64,000 nt of DNA from the NCBI RefSeq assembly GCF_001679925.1, contig NZ_LYUZ01000001.1:251984-315983 (forward strand), given 5' to 3'. The position numbers and the translations under genes were made by a program. Under the pieces are notes generated by a model, which did not search any database, was not told where the DNA came from, and saw nothing but the letters and a program-made list of their open reading frames with translations. This DNA is from Leisingera sp. JC1. Lineage in GTDB: Bacteria; Pseudomonadota; Alphaproteobacteria; Rhodobacterales; Rhodobacteraceae. Below, one piece after another: positions 1-7,889 of this stretch. Position 1 is the stretch's first letter; every line of letters starts with the position of its first letter.

Positions 1-114
1 GCGCTGAAGGACAGCCTGGAAACCGGCAAGGTGCCCGCGGACGAGTTGCTGGAGCGCTACAATGGTGCCTGGGAGGGTGACCTCAGCCGGATCTACGGCG
101 AGTTCGCCTACTGA
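1..114 (+). CDS. gshA: C-terminal end of probable glutamate-cysteine ligase (partial)
   Basis: The window opens inside a plus-strand reading frame whose last 37 residues are visible and which stops with TGA at 112-114. The tail contains LLERYNGAWEGD and ends SRIYGEFAY. This resembles the C-terminus of the plant/alphaproteobacterial type of glutamate-cysteine ligase, the first enzyme of glutathione synthesis, which typically ends in a similar aromatic EYAY-like tail. A strong intrinsic terminator follows 22 bases later, so this is the last gene of its transcript. The assignment rests on a short tail from memory of the family and could be wrong; the start and catalytic region lie outside the window. 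Confidence 0.55.
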   Translation, partial: ALKDSLETGKVPADELLERYNGAWEGDLSRIYGEFAY

Positions 115-136
115 CAGCCTGCAGCTTTGCACCTGC

Positions 137-174
137 AAACCCAGCTTTTCCGCAATGGAAGGGCTGGGTTTTTC
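137..174 (+). terminator. Intrinsic terminator after the gshA-like gene
   Basis: A 15-bp stem (AAACCCAGC-TTTTCC paired with GGAAGG-GCTGGGTTT, one mismatch region) closes a GCAAT loop and runs into a T-tract at 169-174. It begins 22 bases after the stop codon, the normal place for a Rho-independent terminator. Confidence 0.85.
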
Positions 175-307
175 TGTTCTGCGGCCCCGGCAGGTCCTGT
201 GGTTTTAGCGGGAGCAGGGCGGTGCCTGATAAGGGTTGATTTGCGGCTTGCCGGCAAAATTGCACACGGATATTCAGCCGCTGTTCATTAAAGCAAAGGT
301 TTGAACT

Positions 308-646
308 ATGCGCGATTTTTTCATCTCGGCCTTCGAGAAACTTGTTGGCCTGATTGTCATTCTGATGGTCGTCGGCGTACTCGGCGGTGCCGCTGCTATT
401 TACGCCGACCCCTTCCAGGGCGGCACTATTCCTGCCCTTTTGGTGCTGCTGGGCGGACTGCTCTATGTGATCATGCTGGGCGGAATGCTGTACCTGTTCC
501 TTGGCATCTACCACAACACCAAGCGAACGGCTGAGGCAGTGGACCGTCAGGCGCAACTGACTCTGCTGCAAAGAAAACCGGCGGCAGGGTGCCCCGCCGC
601 CGGCTGTTTGCTCGTGAGCGGCAGCTTCAGGCCTTATTGCGCCTGA
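308..646 (+). CDS. Small two-TM membrane protein of unknown function
   Basis: This 112-residue frame begins MRDFFISAFEKLVG and has two hydrophobic segments, at about residues 12-32 and 44-68, so it is probably an inner-membrane protein with two helices. The N-terminal 88 residues look like a real protein. The last 25 or so (from RKPAAGC onward) are Cys/Gly/Pro-rich and are encoded by the terminator hairpin of the converging gene (571-603), so the true ancestral end may have been earlier and the stop lost. The 3' end overlaps the converging YHS gene by 13 bases. I do not recognise the family. The ATG at 308 lies just after a weak AAAGG ribosome site. Confidence 0.55.
   Translation: MRDFFISAFEKLVGLIVILMVVGVLGGAAAIYADPFQGGTIPALLVLLGGLLYVIMLGGMLYLFLGIYHNTKRTAEAVDRQAQLTLLQRKPAAGCPAAGCLLVSGSFRPYCA
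571..603 (-). terminator. Intrinsic terminator of the YHS gene
   Basis: CCGGCGGC (578-585) pairs with GCCGCCGG (596-603) around a 10-base loop. On the minus strand the hairpin is followed by TTTTCTT. It sits 31 bases past the stop of the minus-strand YHS gene and inside the 3' part of the opposing reading frame. Confidence 0.75.
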
Positions 647-1110
647 AGTTCTTCCGGGGTCTTATCAGAAATATCAGTCCAGTTGACGCTGGCCTTCTCG
701 ATGAAGCCCGGGATGTCGCCTTCCCAGCGTTCCTGAATGTCCTGCGACAGGTTCAAATACAGTGTGTTGTCGACGATTTTCCAGTGGTTCGGGTCACCGT
801 CGAACTTGAAGCCCATCGCGGTGCCAAAGGCGCAGTAGCCGCCATAGGCCGGCACATAGGCCTCGGGATTCTTTTCAAAGGCCGCTTTGTGCTCTTCCGA
901 AGCAAAGCGGTAGGTTGCGTCATTGTAAATGGAAGTGATTTTGTAGCTGCCCTTGGTGGGGGCACCGTCCGTGAAATATGCGACCGGATCATAGCCCTGC
1001 ATGGCCAGGCCGGTGGAGGATGCGTTGATCTCAACGCCCGCCGCCAGTGCCGAGGTTGCCATTGCAACCGACAGAGCCACACCGCTGATCAGTGCTTTTA
1101 CTTTGTTCAT
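634..1110 (-). CDS. Secreted YHS-domain protein
   Basis: This 158-residue protein has a clear Sec signal peptide (MNKVKALIS, hydrophobic core, ALAA cleavage site at about residue 24). The mature part carries the YHS hallmark GYDPVAYF at residues 39-46 and a second half with HKAAFEKNPEAYVP and YGGYCAFG. YHS domains are found in heavy-metal ATPases and stand-alone exported proteins, and are often suggested to bind metal, but the role of this stand-alone periplasmic form is not established. The gene appears monocistronic, with its own terminator downstream at 571-603. The start is set by the signal peptide. About 240 bases with no gene separate it from the next one; I see no clear operator there. 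Confidence 0.85.
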   Translation of the reverse strand: MNKVKALISGVALSVAMATSALAAGVEINASSTGLAMQGYDPVAYFTDGAPTKGSYKITSIYNDATYRFASEEHKAAFEKNPEAYVPAYGGYCAFGTAMGFKFDGDPNHWKIVDNTLYLNLSQDIQERWEGDIPGFIEKASVNWTDISDKTPEELQAQ

Positions 1111-1350
1111 GGTCCCGTCCTTTCAAATCCCGGCCGCGGCGTTCCCAAATGCTTGCCCGGCCGGCGTTTCACCATGTGTGCCGCGGTATGCTGCGGGTCA
1201 CGGCACCGATGTGGAGAGCCGGGCGATCACATTCAAAACAACTCAATTTGACTGTGCGCGTGGTGGATGCTCGCTGTGCAACGATGCGCAGAACGGGTGA
1301 CAGCATGCCCGGATGCATGCAGACTGTGGGCAGGAAAACCGGAGGACAGG

Positions 1351-1701
1351 ATGACACGCGCATTCCCCACCCGCCGCGCCTTGCTGGCTGGTTTTTTGTC
1401 AGCCTCAGCGCTGGCAGGAACAGCCGCAGCTCAAAGCATCAGCGGCAGCTACCGCGCCGAGGGCCGCAACCCCGACGGCAGCACCTATACCGGCACGGTG
1501 CAAATCCAGGACAATGGCGGCGCTATCGAGATGAACTGGCAGGTTGGCGCCCAGGCCTATGCCGGCACCGGCACCCGCAACGGCGATGTGGTCTGGGTCG
1601 ATTGGGGCGATACCTACCCGGTGGTCTACGTGCGGATGCCCAGCGGTGAGCTGCACGGCACCTGGTCCAACGGCCGCGCTTTGGAGCGGCTCATTCCATA
1701 A
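1351..1701 (+). CDS. Exported small protein, possible Tat substrate
   Basis: The ATG at 1351 follows a GGAGGACAG ribosome site and gives 116 residues. Longer in-frame starts upstream encode low-complexity sequence before the signal and were not chosen. The N-terminus has TRRALLAGFLSASALAG and an AAAQS cleavage region, with a twin arginine, so export may be by Tat or Sec. The mature part of about 85 residues is rich in Gly, Tyr, Trp and Thr (GSYRAEGRNPDGSTYTG, later GELHGTWSNG), which suggests a small beta-barrel fold. I do not recognise a named family. It converges with and overlaps the next gene by 11 bases. Confidence 0.7.
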   Translation: MTRAFPTRRALLAGFLSASALAGTAAAQSISGSYRAEGRNPDGSTYTGTVQIQDNGGAIEMNWQVGAQAYAGTGTRNGDVVWVDWGDTYPVVYVRMPSGELHGTWSNGRALERLIP

Positions 1702-1963
1702 CCTGGAGCGACAGCACAAAGCGGATCACTTTTTCCGCAGGCATCTCGCAGGGTTTGAGGCGGGCGCCGGACGTGAGCCGGTAAAGGTTGAGGCTGATGT
1801 AATCCGTGCCGCCCAGTTCCCGCGCCACCAGCTTCTGCGATTTGCCGCCGGCCAGGTCTTCGCGGGACACCATGTACTTGCACCCTTCCGCAGTCCCGGT
1901 GAAGGCGCCCAGCGGCAGGGCGTCGAAAGCTGCAAGAAAGGCCTGCAGCTCCTCCGGCGTCAC
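1691..1963 (-). CDS. Conserved small hypothetical protein at the end of the pyr/plsY operon
   Basis: This 90-residue protein starts with GTG, which overlaps the plsY stop as GTGA and implies translational coupling. It starts MTPEELQAFLAAFDALPLG and ends LKPCEMPAEKVIRFVLSLQ. The sequence has the mixed charge and hydrophobicity of a soluble cytoplasmic protein; there is no signal or membrane segment. I do not recognise a domain. It is the last gene of the minus-strand run starting at pyrB. Confidence 0.7.
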   Translation of the reverse strand: MTPEELQAFLAAFDALPLGAFTGTAEGCKYMVSREDLAGGKSQKLVARELGGTDYISLNLYRLTSGARLKPCEMPAEKVIRFVLSLQVME

Positions 1964-2565
1964 TTCTGGCCTATCCGCGGCTCAGTGCCCGCCCGCAGGC
2001 GGGCGATATTGGCCGAGTGCCTGATGAACACCACTGCCGCCAGCAGCGCGGCCAGCAGGGCAACCGGATGGTAACCCAGCAGCAAGGCCCAGACCGCGCC
2101 CGACGCGGCCGAAACCAGCGCGCCCATCGAGGAAATCCGGGTCATTGCCGCTGCCGCCAGCCAGGTCAGGCAGCAGGCGATGCCCACCGGCCAGGCCAGT
2201 GCCAGCATCAGGCCGAGGAAGGTTGCCACCCCCTTGCCGCCCTTGAAGCCCAACCAGACCGGAAAGCAATGGCCGAGGAAGGCCATCAGCCCTGCCATCT
2301 GCGACGCATCCTCGCCGGCCAGAAAGCGGGCCAGAAGCACCGCCGCCGCACCCTTGCCGCCGTCCAGAAGCAGCGTCAGTGCCGCGGCGGGTTTGCTGCC
2401 GGTGCGCAGCACGTTGGTGGTGCCGATATTGCCCGATCCGATTTCCCGCAGGTTGCCGAGGCCGAAAGCCTTGGTCACCACCAGCCCGAACGGCACTGAG
2501 CCGAGGCCGTAGCCGATTGCCGCCCACAGGATCAGAACCGCCGCAGAGCTTTCGAGTACTGGCAT
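1960..2565 (-). CDS. plsY: Glycerol-3-phosphate acyltransferase PlsY
   Basis: PlsY moves an acyl group from acyl-phosphate to glycerol-3-phosphate, the first step of phospholipid synthesis, in the inner membrane. The 201-residue sequence has several hydrophobic helices and the family motifs: GYGLGSVPFG near residue 20, GSGNIGTTNVLR, LDGGKG, and GFKGGKGVAT in the second half. Length is normal for the family. The ATG at 2563-2565 overlaps the preceding stop by one base (TGATG); a TTG one codon earlier is possible but less likely. Linkage of plsY with pyrC/pyrB is common in alphaproteobacteria. Confidence 0.95.
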   Translation of the reverse strand: MPVLESSAAVLILWAAIGYGLGSVPFGLVVTKAFGLGNLREIGSGNIGTTNVLRTGSKPAAALTLLLDGGKGAAAVLLARFLAGEDASQMAGLMAFLGHCFPVWLGFKGGKGVATFLGLMLALAWPVGIACCLTWLAAAAMTRISSMGALVSAASGAVWALLLGYHPVALLAALLAAVVFIRHSANIARLRAGTEPRIGQK

Positions 2566-3875
2566 CAATCCCTCCGGTAGACGGGCTCGCCCGCCACATA
2601 TGTCGCTTCGACCCGGCCCTGCATCCGCTGGCCGTCATAAGGCGTGTTCTGTGATTTCGAGCGCAGCTTGAAGCGGTCCAGCACAAACGGCACATCCGCA
2701 TCGAACAGCACCAGATCCGCGGGCGCCTCCGCGGCCAGGCGGCCGCTCTCCAAGCCCAGCCGCCTGGCCGGGTTCAGCGACATGGCGCGGAACAGGGTTG
2801 GCAGGTCCAAAAGCTCGGCGTGGTAAAGCCGCAGCGCAGCGGGCAGCAGCGTCTCCAGCGCCACTGCGCCGGCCGCGGCTTCCTCGAACGGCAGGCGCTT
2901 GCTTTCCTCGTCCTGCGGCGTGTGCATCGAGGAGATGATGTCAATCAGTCCGGTCCGCACCGCCTCAACCACTGCCAGCCGGTCATCCTCGGAACGCAAC
3001 GGCGGCTTCACCTTGAAGAAACTGCGGTAGCCTGCCACGTCCAATTCATTGAGCGTCAGATGGTGGACCGAGGTGCCGGCGGTGATGTCCAGCCCGTTGG
3101 CCTTGGCGCGCTCCAATGCGGGCAGGGCGCGGGCGGTGGTGATCTGGTCGGCGTGGTATTTCGCGCCGGTCATTTCCAAGAGCGCAATATCGCGGTCCAG
3201 CCCCATCCGCTCTGCCATCGGGGAGACCGCAGGCAGGCCGTACAAGGCTGCGAACTTGCCGCTGGTGGCGGCCGCGCCCTTGCTCAGGCCCGGCTCCTGC
3301 GGGTGGGCGATCACCAGGGCGCCGCAGGAGCGGGCATAGGTCAGCGCCCGCTGGAACACCTTGGTGTTGCTGACCACATGGTCGCAGTCGGAAAACGCCA
3401 CCGCGCCGGCATCCATCAGGAAGCCGATCTCAGTCATTTCGCGCCCGTCTCGCCCCTTGGTCAGTGCCGCCATCGGCAGCACGTTCACCGGCGTATCCGC
3501 CTGCGCGCGGCGAGTGACGAATTCCAGCGTTTCCGGGCTGTCGATTGCCGGGGTTGTGTCGGGCCGGGTGACGATGGTGGTCACGCCGCCTGCCGCAGCC
3601 GCCAGACCCGCGGATTTATAGCTCTCCTTGTGCCGCTCACCCGGCTCGCAGACCTTGACGCCCATATCGACGATCCCCGGTGCCAGGCATTTGCCGCCGC
3701 AGTCCACCCGGGTGACGTCGTCCGGCGTGAGGCCTTGCGTGTGAAGCATCTGTGCAGGGTCGGCTGCCTTTTTTTCAACCGCCGCGATCCGTCCATTCCA
3801 TACCAGAACCGAGCCGGGCGTGTCGGTGCCTGCCTCGGGATCGATCAGGCGGGCGTTGAAGAAGAGAGTGCTCAT
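2565..3875 (-). CDS. pyrC: PyrC-like dihydroorotase homologue, probably non-catalytic
   Basis: This 436-residue amidohydrolase-fold protein is related to dihydroorotase, the third enzyme of pyrimidine synthesis. It keeps the overall frame (APGIVD at 65-70, GGVTTIV near 96-102, HH at 271-272, and NPARRLG near the C-terminus). The metal-binding DxHxH motif reads D70-M-G-V-K74, so both histidines are gone. The usual catalytic TDHAPH region reads SSMHTPQ at about 315-321, so the aspartate is replaced by Met317. The protein is therefore likely inactive as a dihydroorotase. In several bacteria a non-catalytic PyrC' stabilises the aspartate transcarbamylase dodecamer, and here the gene shares an operon with pyrB. 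An active PyrC should exist elsewhere in the genome. Confidence 0.9.
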   Translation of the reverse strand: MSTLFFNARLIDPEAGTDTPGSVLVWNGRIAAVEKKAADPAQMLHTQGLTPDDVTRVDCGGKCLAPGIVDMGVKVCEPGERHKESYKSAGLAAAAGGVTTIVTRPDTTPAIDSPETLEFVTRRAQADTPVNVLPMAALTKGRDGREMTEIGFLMDAGAVAFSDCDHVVSNTKVFQRALTYARSCGALVIAHPQEPGLSKGAAATSGKFAALYGLPAVSPMAERMGLDRDIALLEMTGAKYHADQITTARALPALERAKANGLDITAGTSVHHLTLNELDVAGYRSFFKVKPPLRSEDDRLAVVEAVRTGLIDIISSMHTPQDEESKRLPFEEAAAGAVALETLLPAALRLYHAELLDLPTLFRAMSLNPARRLGLESGRLAAEAPADLVLFDADVPFVLDRFKLRSKSQNTPYDGQRMQGRVEATYVAGEPVYRRD

Positions 3876-4255
3876 GCCTTGGCTCTTTCAATTGCGTTGA
3901 GAGTCGCGGCCGGGTCGGCCTGGTATTTGATCAGGTGCTTGTCACCGGACTTGGTGATCACCTGCACATAGCCGCCCATGGTTTTGACAGCTTCGATCTG
4001 GGAAACCGGCACCGAACGTCCGGCGGGGCCTGAGAGGCTCTCCCGGGTCAGGGTCCAGACCACTGCCAGTTCCTCGCTTGCCATGTACCAGCCGCGCAAG
4101 GCAATGGCCGCCAGCCCGCCCACAGCTCCGGTCCAGATATGCGGGCTGTCCATGAACCAGAGCACTGCCATCGCGCCGCCCATGCCAATCGCCGCCATCC
4201 AGGCGTGCGCGCGGATGTAAGCGCCGCGGTCCGGCTTGAACTCGATCTCCGCCAT
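3872..4255 (-). CDS. Small membrane protein, possible PH-like domain
   Basis: The 127-residue product begins MAEIEFKPDRGAYIRAHAW. The ATG overlaps the preceding stop as TGATG, and the 3' end overlaps pyrC by four bases (ATGA), so translation is coupled on both sides. Two hydrophobic helices occupy roughly residues 16-34 and 38-54. The remaining 70 residues look like a compact beta-rich domain (LAVVWTLTRESLSG, then VPVSQIEAVKTMGGYVQVIT), similar in style to bacterial PH-like domains of membrane proteins; that comparison is inference. A longer upstream frame exists but encodes implausible sequence. Its position inside a pyrimidine/lipid operon gives no clear function. Confidence 0.75.
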   Translation of the reverse strand: MAEIEFKPDRGAYIRAHAWMAAIGMGGAMAVLWFMDSPHIWTGAVGGLAAIALRGWYMASEELAVVWTLTRESLSGPAGRSVPVSQIEAVKTMGGYVQVITKSGDKHLIKYQADPAATLNAIERAKA

Positions 4256-4788
4256 CAGAAAAGAAGTCCCCAGACTAAGAGCGCAATCAGCAGCATAACT
4301 GCTGTGAACAGGGTGGCCCCGATGCGGCGGGCTTGACTGCGGGCTGCGCGCGGTGACAGCTTGGGGGCGGAGTATGGCTTGGCGCTCTCGGCGGAGGCAG
4401 GGACTGCGCTCCAATTGGTTTGCCGCTCGCCATAGGTGCCCGTGAGCACGATTTGTTCTGCCGGGGTCAGCCGCGTTTCTTCGCCGCCAAAGGCGCGGGA
4501 GCGGATCAGCAGCACATGGCCTTCCATCGCCTGCAGCATCTCCCGGTCCTCTTCGACCTGCGCCCGCGGCACCCCGCAGCCCTCGGTCAGGTAGCCGGTC
4601 AGGCCGATATCCTCCAGATCGGAGACCGGAAAGATCTCCACCTGATCCATGTCCAGCGCTTCGATCCCCAGCACCTGCGCCAGTGCGCCGGGCTCCTTCA
4701 GAAACGCTGCCTGCTCGGGCCGCATATTGAGCGCAAACAGGCGGATCACGCCACGCTCACCCGCCGGGATATGGATCACACCCTCCAA
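4255..4788 (-). CDS. Conserved hypothetical protein with C-terminal membrane anchor
   Basis: This is a 177-residue protein directly downstream of pyrB (five bases between the stop and the earliest start). The N-terminal 115 residues look soluble (VIRLFALNMRPEQAAFL, GLTGYLTEGCGVP, LTPAEQIVLTGTYGE). A basic linker (RAARSQARR) leads to one hydrophobic helix at about 158-176, so it is probably tail-anchored in the inner membrane. The start is uncertain: the TTG at 4788 gives the longest frame, and a GTG three codons later is also possible beside a GGAGGG. I do not recognise a domain; the operon position suggests a link to PyrB or to the next small membrane protein. Confidence 0.7.
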   Translation of the reverse strand: MEGVIHIPAGERGVIRLFALNMRPEQAAFLKEPGALAQVLGIEALDMDQVEIFPVSDLEDIGLTGYLTEGCGVPRAQVEEDREMLQAMEGHVLLIRSRAFGGEETRLTPAEQIVLTGTYGERQTNWSAVPASAESAKPYSAPKLSPRAARSQARRIGATLFTAVMLLIALLVWGLLF

Positions 4789-4793
4789 GCGGC

Positions 4794-5744
4794 TCAGCCT
4801 GCCTTGGACTGGCGTTCGGCACGCAGGTTGCGGGCCAGCAGGTCCATCGCCGCCATTCGCACCGCGACGCCCATTTCGACCTGCTCCTGAATAACCGAGC
4901 GGTTGATGTCGTCGGCAAGCGTCCCGTCGATCTCAACGCCGCGGTTCATCGGCCCGGGGTGCATGACGATGGCGTCAGGCTTGGCCAGCGCCAGTTTTTC
5001 GGCGTCCAGGCCATAGCGGTGGTAATATTCGCGCTCCGAGGGGATGAAACCGCCGTCCATGCGCTCCTTCTGCAGGCGTAGCATCATCACAACGTCGACG
5101 TCCTTCAGGCCCTCGCGCATATCGTCGTAAATCTCGGCGCCGAACTCAGCGAACTGGCCGGGCACCAGGGTCGGCGGGCCGATCAGCCGGATGCGGTTTT
5201 CCATCTTGCCCAAAAGGATCAGGTTCGAGCGCGCCACACGGGAATGCGCGATGTCGCCGCAGATCGCGATGTTCAGCCGGTGCAGCCGGCCCTTGGAGCG
5301 GCGGATGGTCAGCGCATCCAGTAGCGCCTGGGTCGGGTGCTCATGCTTGCCGTCGCCCGCGTTCAGCACCGCGCAGTTCACTTTCTGCGCCAGCAGGTCC
5401 ACCGCACCAGAATGCGGGTGGCGCACGACCAGCAGGTCCGGGTGCATCGCATTCAGCGTCATCGCGGTGTCAATCAGGGTTTCCCCCTTTTTGATCGAGG
5501 ACGCCTGCATCGCCATGTTCATCACATCGGCGCCCAGCCGCTTGCCCGCCAGCTCGAACGAGGCTTGGGTTCGGGTGGAGTTCTCAAAGAACATGTTGAT
5601 CTGGGTAAGCCCCGCCAGCACATCAGAATGCTTTTCAGGGCGGCGGTTCAATTCCACGTACTCGTCAGCCAGGTCGAGGATCGCGGTGATCTCATGCGGC
5701 TTCAGCGGTTCGATGCCAAGCAAGTGGCGGTGTTCGAAGGACAT
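4794..5744 (-). CDS. pyrB: Aspartate carbamoyltransferase catalytic chain
   Basis: PyrB joins carbamoyl phosphate and aspartate to N-carbamoylaspartate, the committed step of pyrimidine synthesis. The 316-residue protein has the carbamoyl phosphate loop FENSTRTQ (53-60), SIKKGET, the HPTQALLD motif and the C-terminal [10 protein letters not shown], all intact, and is of normal length. No regulatory pyrI lies nearby; instead the operon carries a pyrC-like gene without metal ligands, the arrangement known for PyrB-PyrC' complexes. It is the first gene of the minus-strand operon and is divergent from the uracil-DNA glycosylase gene across a 154-base gap. Confidence 0.97.
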   Translation of the reverse strand: MSFEHRHLLGIEPLKPHEITAILDLADEYVELNRRPEKHSDVLAGLTQINMFFENSTRTQASFELAGKRLGADVMNMAMQASSIKKGETLIDTAMTLNAMHPDLLVVRHPHSGAVDLLAQKVNCAVLNAGDGKHEHPTQALLDALTIRRSKGRLHRLNIAICGDIAHSRVARSNLILLGKMENRIRLIGPPTLVPGQFAEFGAEIYDDMREGLKDVDVVMMLRLQKERMDGGFIPSEREYYHRYGLDAEKLALAKPDAIVMHPGPMNRGVEIDGTLADDINRSVIQEQVEMGVAVRMAAMDLLARNLRAERQSKAG

Positions 5745-5833
5745 AGATGGCAGCTCCGCTTGATTTGCCGGTTCTTATAGGCGGAGGGGGCGGAACGGGC
5801 AACGGCTGCGTGCGGGGTGCGGTCAGAGAATTT

Positions 5834-5857
5834 GAGTATTTGCAGCAAGATGACAGG
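5834..5857 (+). repeat. GAGTATTT-type short dispersed motif
   Basis: The stretch begins GAGTATTTGCAGCAAGATGA and matches, with a few changes, related stretches at 26309-26333, 47253-47277, 47287-47308 and 58630-58652. It lies between the divergent pyrB and UDG genes. Confidence 0.5.
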
Positions 5858-5898
5858 GAGGTGTTCCGCTTGTCCGGCGGGCGGAGTAGCTTGGGCGC

Positions 5899-6663
5899 AT
5901 GGAATCGGCATTGGATTACTGGAGCGCCCGGGCGCTGTTGGAGTGGCAGGCGGAGCTTGGCGCCACCGAGGCGCTGTGCGACGACCCCGTCGACCGCTAT
6001 GCGCTTGAGCAGGCCGCACCCAAGCCGAAACCGGGTGCCGCCCCCGCGCCGCCGCCCAAGCCCAAGGAAGTGGACCCGGTCGAGGTGGCTCAAAAGGCGG
6101 CCAAAGGCGCAGCCTCCCTGCCTGCGCTGCGTGACGCGATGGATGAATTCGGTCATTGCGACCTGAAGCGCGGCGCCCGCAATCTGGTGTTCTGCGACGG
6201 CCAGGCCGGCGCGCGGGTGATGATCATCGGCGAGGCGCCGGGCCGGGATGAGGACCTGCAGGGCAAGCCCTTTGTGGGCCGCGCCGGGCAGCTTCTGGAC
6301 AAGATGCTGGAGGCGATCGGCCTCAGCCGCGACGAAAATGTCTATATAACCAACGTGCTGCCTTGGCGGCCGCCGCAGAACCGCGACCCGCTGCCTGCCG
6401 AAATTGCCATGCTGACACCCTTTCTGGAGCGGCATGTGGCACTGGCTAAGCCGGAGGTGCTGGTGCTGATGGGCAATATCAGCTGCCAGGCGGTACTGGG
6501 CAAACGCGGTATCACCCGGCTGCGCGGGCAGTGGGACCAGGCCTGGGGCAAGCCGGTCATTCCGATGTTCCACCCCGCCTACCTGCTGCGCCAGCCTGCG
6601 CACAAACGGCTGGCCTGGGCGGATCTGCTGGAGCTGAAGGCGCGGCTGGGGAGCTTGACCTGA
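5899..6663 (+). CDS. Uracil-DNA glycosylase, family 4-like
   Basis: The 254-residue protein removes uracil from DNA in base excision repair, judged by the family motifs GEAPGRDED (111-119), [26 protein letters not shown] (150-162) and [11 protein letters not shown] (224-234). A Pro/Ala/Lys-rich linker (about 40-58) separates an N-terminal helix from the catalytic part. Family 4 enzymes normally hold a 4Fe-4S cluster with four cysteines. Here only Cys87 is in a comparable place; the positions near W156 and M171 are not cysteine. Alphaproteobacterial members often have this PWRPP form. The gene is followed after nine bases by a metallophosphoesterase gene. Confidence 0.9.
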   Translation: MESALDYWSARALLEWQAELGATEALCDDPVDRYALEQAAPKPKPGAAPAPPPKPKEVDPVEVAQKAAKGAASLPALRDAMDEFGHCDLKRGARNLVFCDGQAGARVMIIGEAPGRDEDLQGKPFVGRAGQLLDKMLEAIGLSRDENVYITNVLPWRPPQNRDPLPAEIAMLTPFLERHVALAKPEVLVLMGNISCQAVLGKRGITRLRGQWDQAWGKPVIPMFHPAYLLRQPAHKRLAWADLLELKARLGSLT

Positions 6664-6672
6664 GGTAGTCCC

Positions 6673-7272
6673 ATGAAAATTCTGGCGTTCTCCGACTTGC
6701 ATCTCTCAGCATCCCATGCTGCGGATATCGTTGCCGCCAGCGCCGGTGCGGATCTGGTGATCGGGGCCGGTGATTATTGCAACATGCGGATGGGGCTGGA
6801 CAGTGCTGTCGCCATGCTTGCGGGCCTGAAGGCACCGATGGTGGCAGTGCCGGGCAACGGCGAAAGCGCGGATGAACTGCGTGCGGCAGGATTTGCAAAC
6901 ACCACCGTGCTGCATGGAAACGGCAAGGATGTCGAAGGGCTGCGCCTGTTTGGGCTGGGGTATGGCGTGCCGGAAACGCCCTTTGGCGGCTGGTCCTGCG
7001 ACCTGAGCGAAGTGCAGGCAGCCGCGATGCTGGCAGCCTGCGTTCACGCGGACATCCTGATCTCCCATTCGCCGCCCAAGGGACTGGGGGATGTGACTTC
7101 AGGCGGGCTTTCCGTTGGTTCCACCTCGGTACGCGCAGCTGCGGAACGGATTCAGCCGCAACTCTTGCTGTGCGGACATGTGCATGATTGCTGGGGTTTT
7201 CGCGGCAACCTGGGCAAAACGCAGGTGGCCAATCTTGGTCCCGGAGTAAGCTGGTTCGAGGTGGAGCCGTGA
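6673..7272 (+). CDS. Calcineurin-like metallophosphoesterase
   Basis: This is a 199-residue single-domain protein with the metallophosphoesterase metal-site blocks: FSDLHLS (6-12), GAGDY, PGNGES in place of the usual GNH/GNE block, SHSPPKG and GHVHD. It is likely a cytoplasmic di-metal phosphoesterase; the substrate cannot be told from sequence. There is no signal peptide. The ATG at 6673 follows a GAGGTAG site. The stop overlaps the GTG start of the next gene (GTGA), so the two are translationally coupled. Confidence 0.88.
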   Translation: MKILAFSDLHLSASHAADIVAASAGADLVIGAGDYCNMRMGLDSAVAMLAGLKAPMVAVPGNGESADELRAAGFANTTVLHGNGKDVEGLRLFGLGYGVPETPFGGWSCDLSEVQAAAMLAACVHADILISHSPPKGLGDVTSGGLSVGSTSVRAAAERIQPQLLLCGHVHDCWGFRGNLGKTQVANLGPGVSWFEVEP

Positions 7273-7889
7273 TTGATCCCGTGACCTTGCTGGCCTTCAT
7301 CCCGGCTGCGCTGGCACTGAACCTGACGCCGGGTGCGGACATGATGTTCTGCCTGGGTCAGGGCCTGCGGTCGGGACGCCGGGCCGCCGTGGCAGCCAGT
7401 GCCGGGATATCGGCTGGCGGCATGGTGCATGTCACTCTAGCGGGGCTGGGCCTTGGCGCTGCGGTTGCAGCATTGCCTGCGCTGTTCGGCGTGATCCGCT
7501 GGCTCGGCGTGGCGTATCTTCTGTATCTCGCTTGGAGCGCCCTGCGCAGCGGCCCGGTCAAGGCAGGGAGTCCTGCAGTGCCTGCCCGGCAAGCTTTCCG
7601 TTCCGGTTTCCTGGTCAACCTGACCAACCCTAAGGTGATCCTGTTTGTTCTGGCCTTCGTACCGCAATTCGTGCGGCCTGAGGCCGGACCAGTGCTGGCA
7701 CAGTTTCTAGTTTTCGGGCTGATCCTGGCCGCGGGCGGATTTGTCATAAACGGGCTGGTGGGCATTTTCGCAGGCCAGGCCGGACGGCGGCTGACAGACT
7801 CGCCGGTGTTTGCGCGCTGGCTGGGCAGGGTTTCGGCCGGAATTTTCACAGGGCTGGCCGTGCGGCTGGCGATTATGGAGAGGGCATAG
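7269..7889 (+). CDS. LysE/RhtB-family amino-acid exporter
   Basis: The 206-residue membrane protein is hydrophobic throughout, with about six helices. It has the LysE-family N-terminus (ALNLTPGADMMFCLGQGLRSGRR) and the conserved FLVNLTNPKVILF in the middle. Members export amino acids or related small metabolites; the substrate here is unknown. The GTG at 7269 overlaps the preceding stop (GTGA). A longer frame runs back into the preceding gene and was rejected. moaB starts on the base after its stop. Confidence 0.9.
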   Translation: MIDPVTLLAFIPAALALNLTPGADMMFCLGQGLRSGRRAAVAASAGISAGGMVHVTLAGLGLGAAVAALPALFGVIRWLGVAYLLYLAWSALRSGPVKAGSPAVPARQAFRSGFLVNLTNPKVILFVLAFVPQFVRPEAGPVLAQFLVFGLILAAGGFVINGLVGIFAGQAGRRLTDSPVFARWLGRVSAGIFTGLAVRLAIMERA

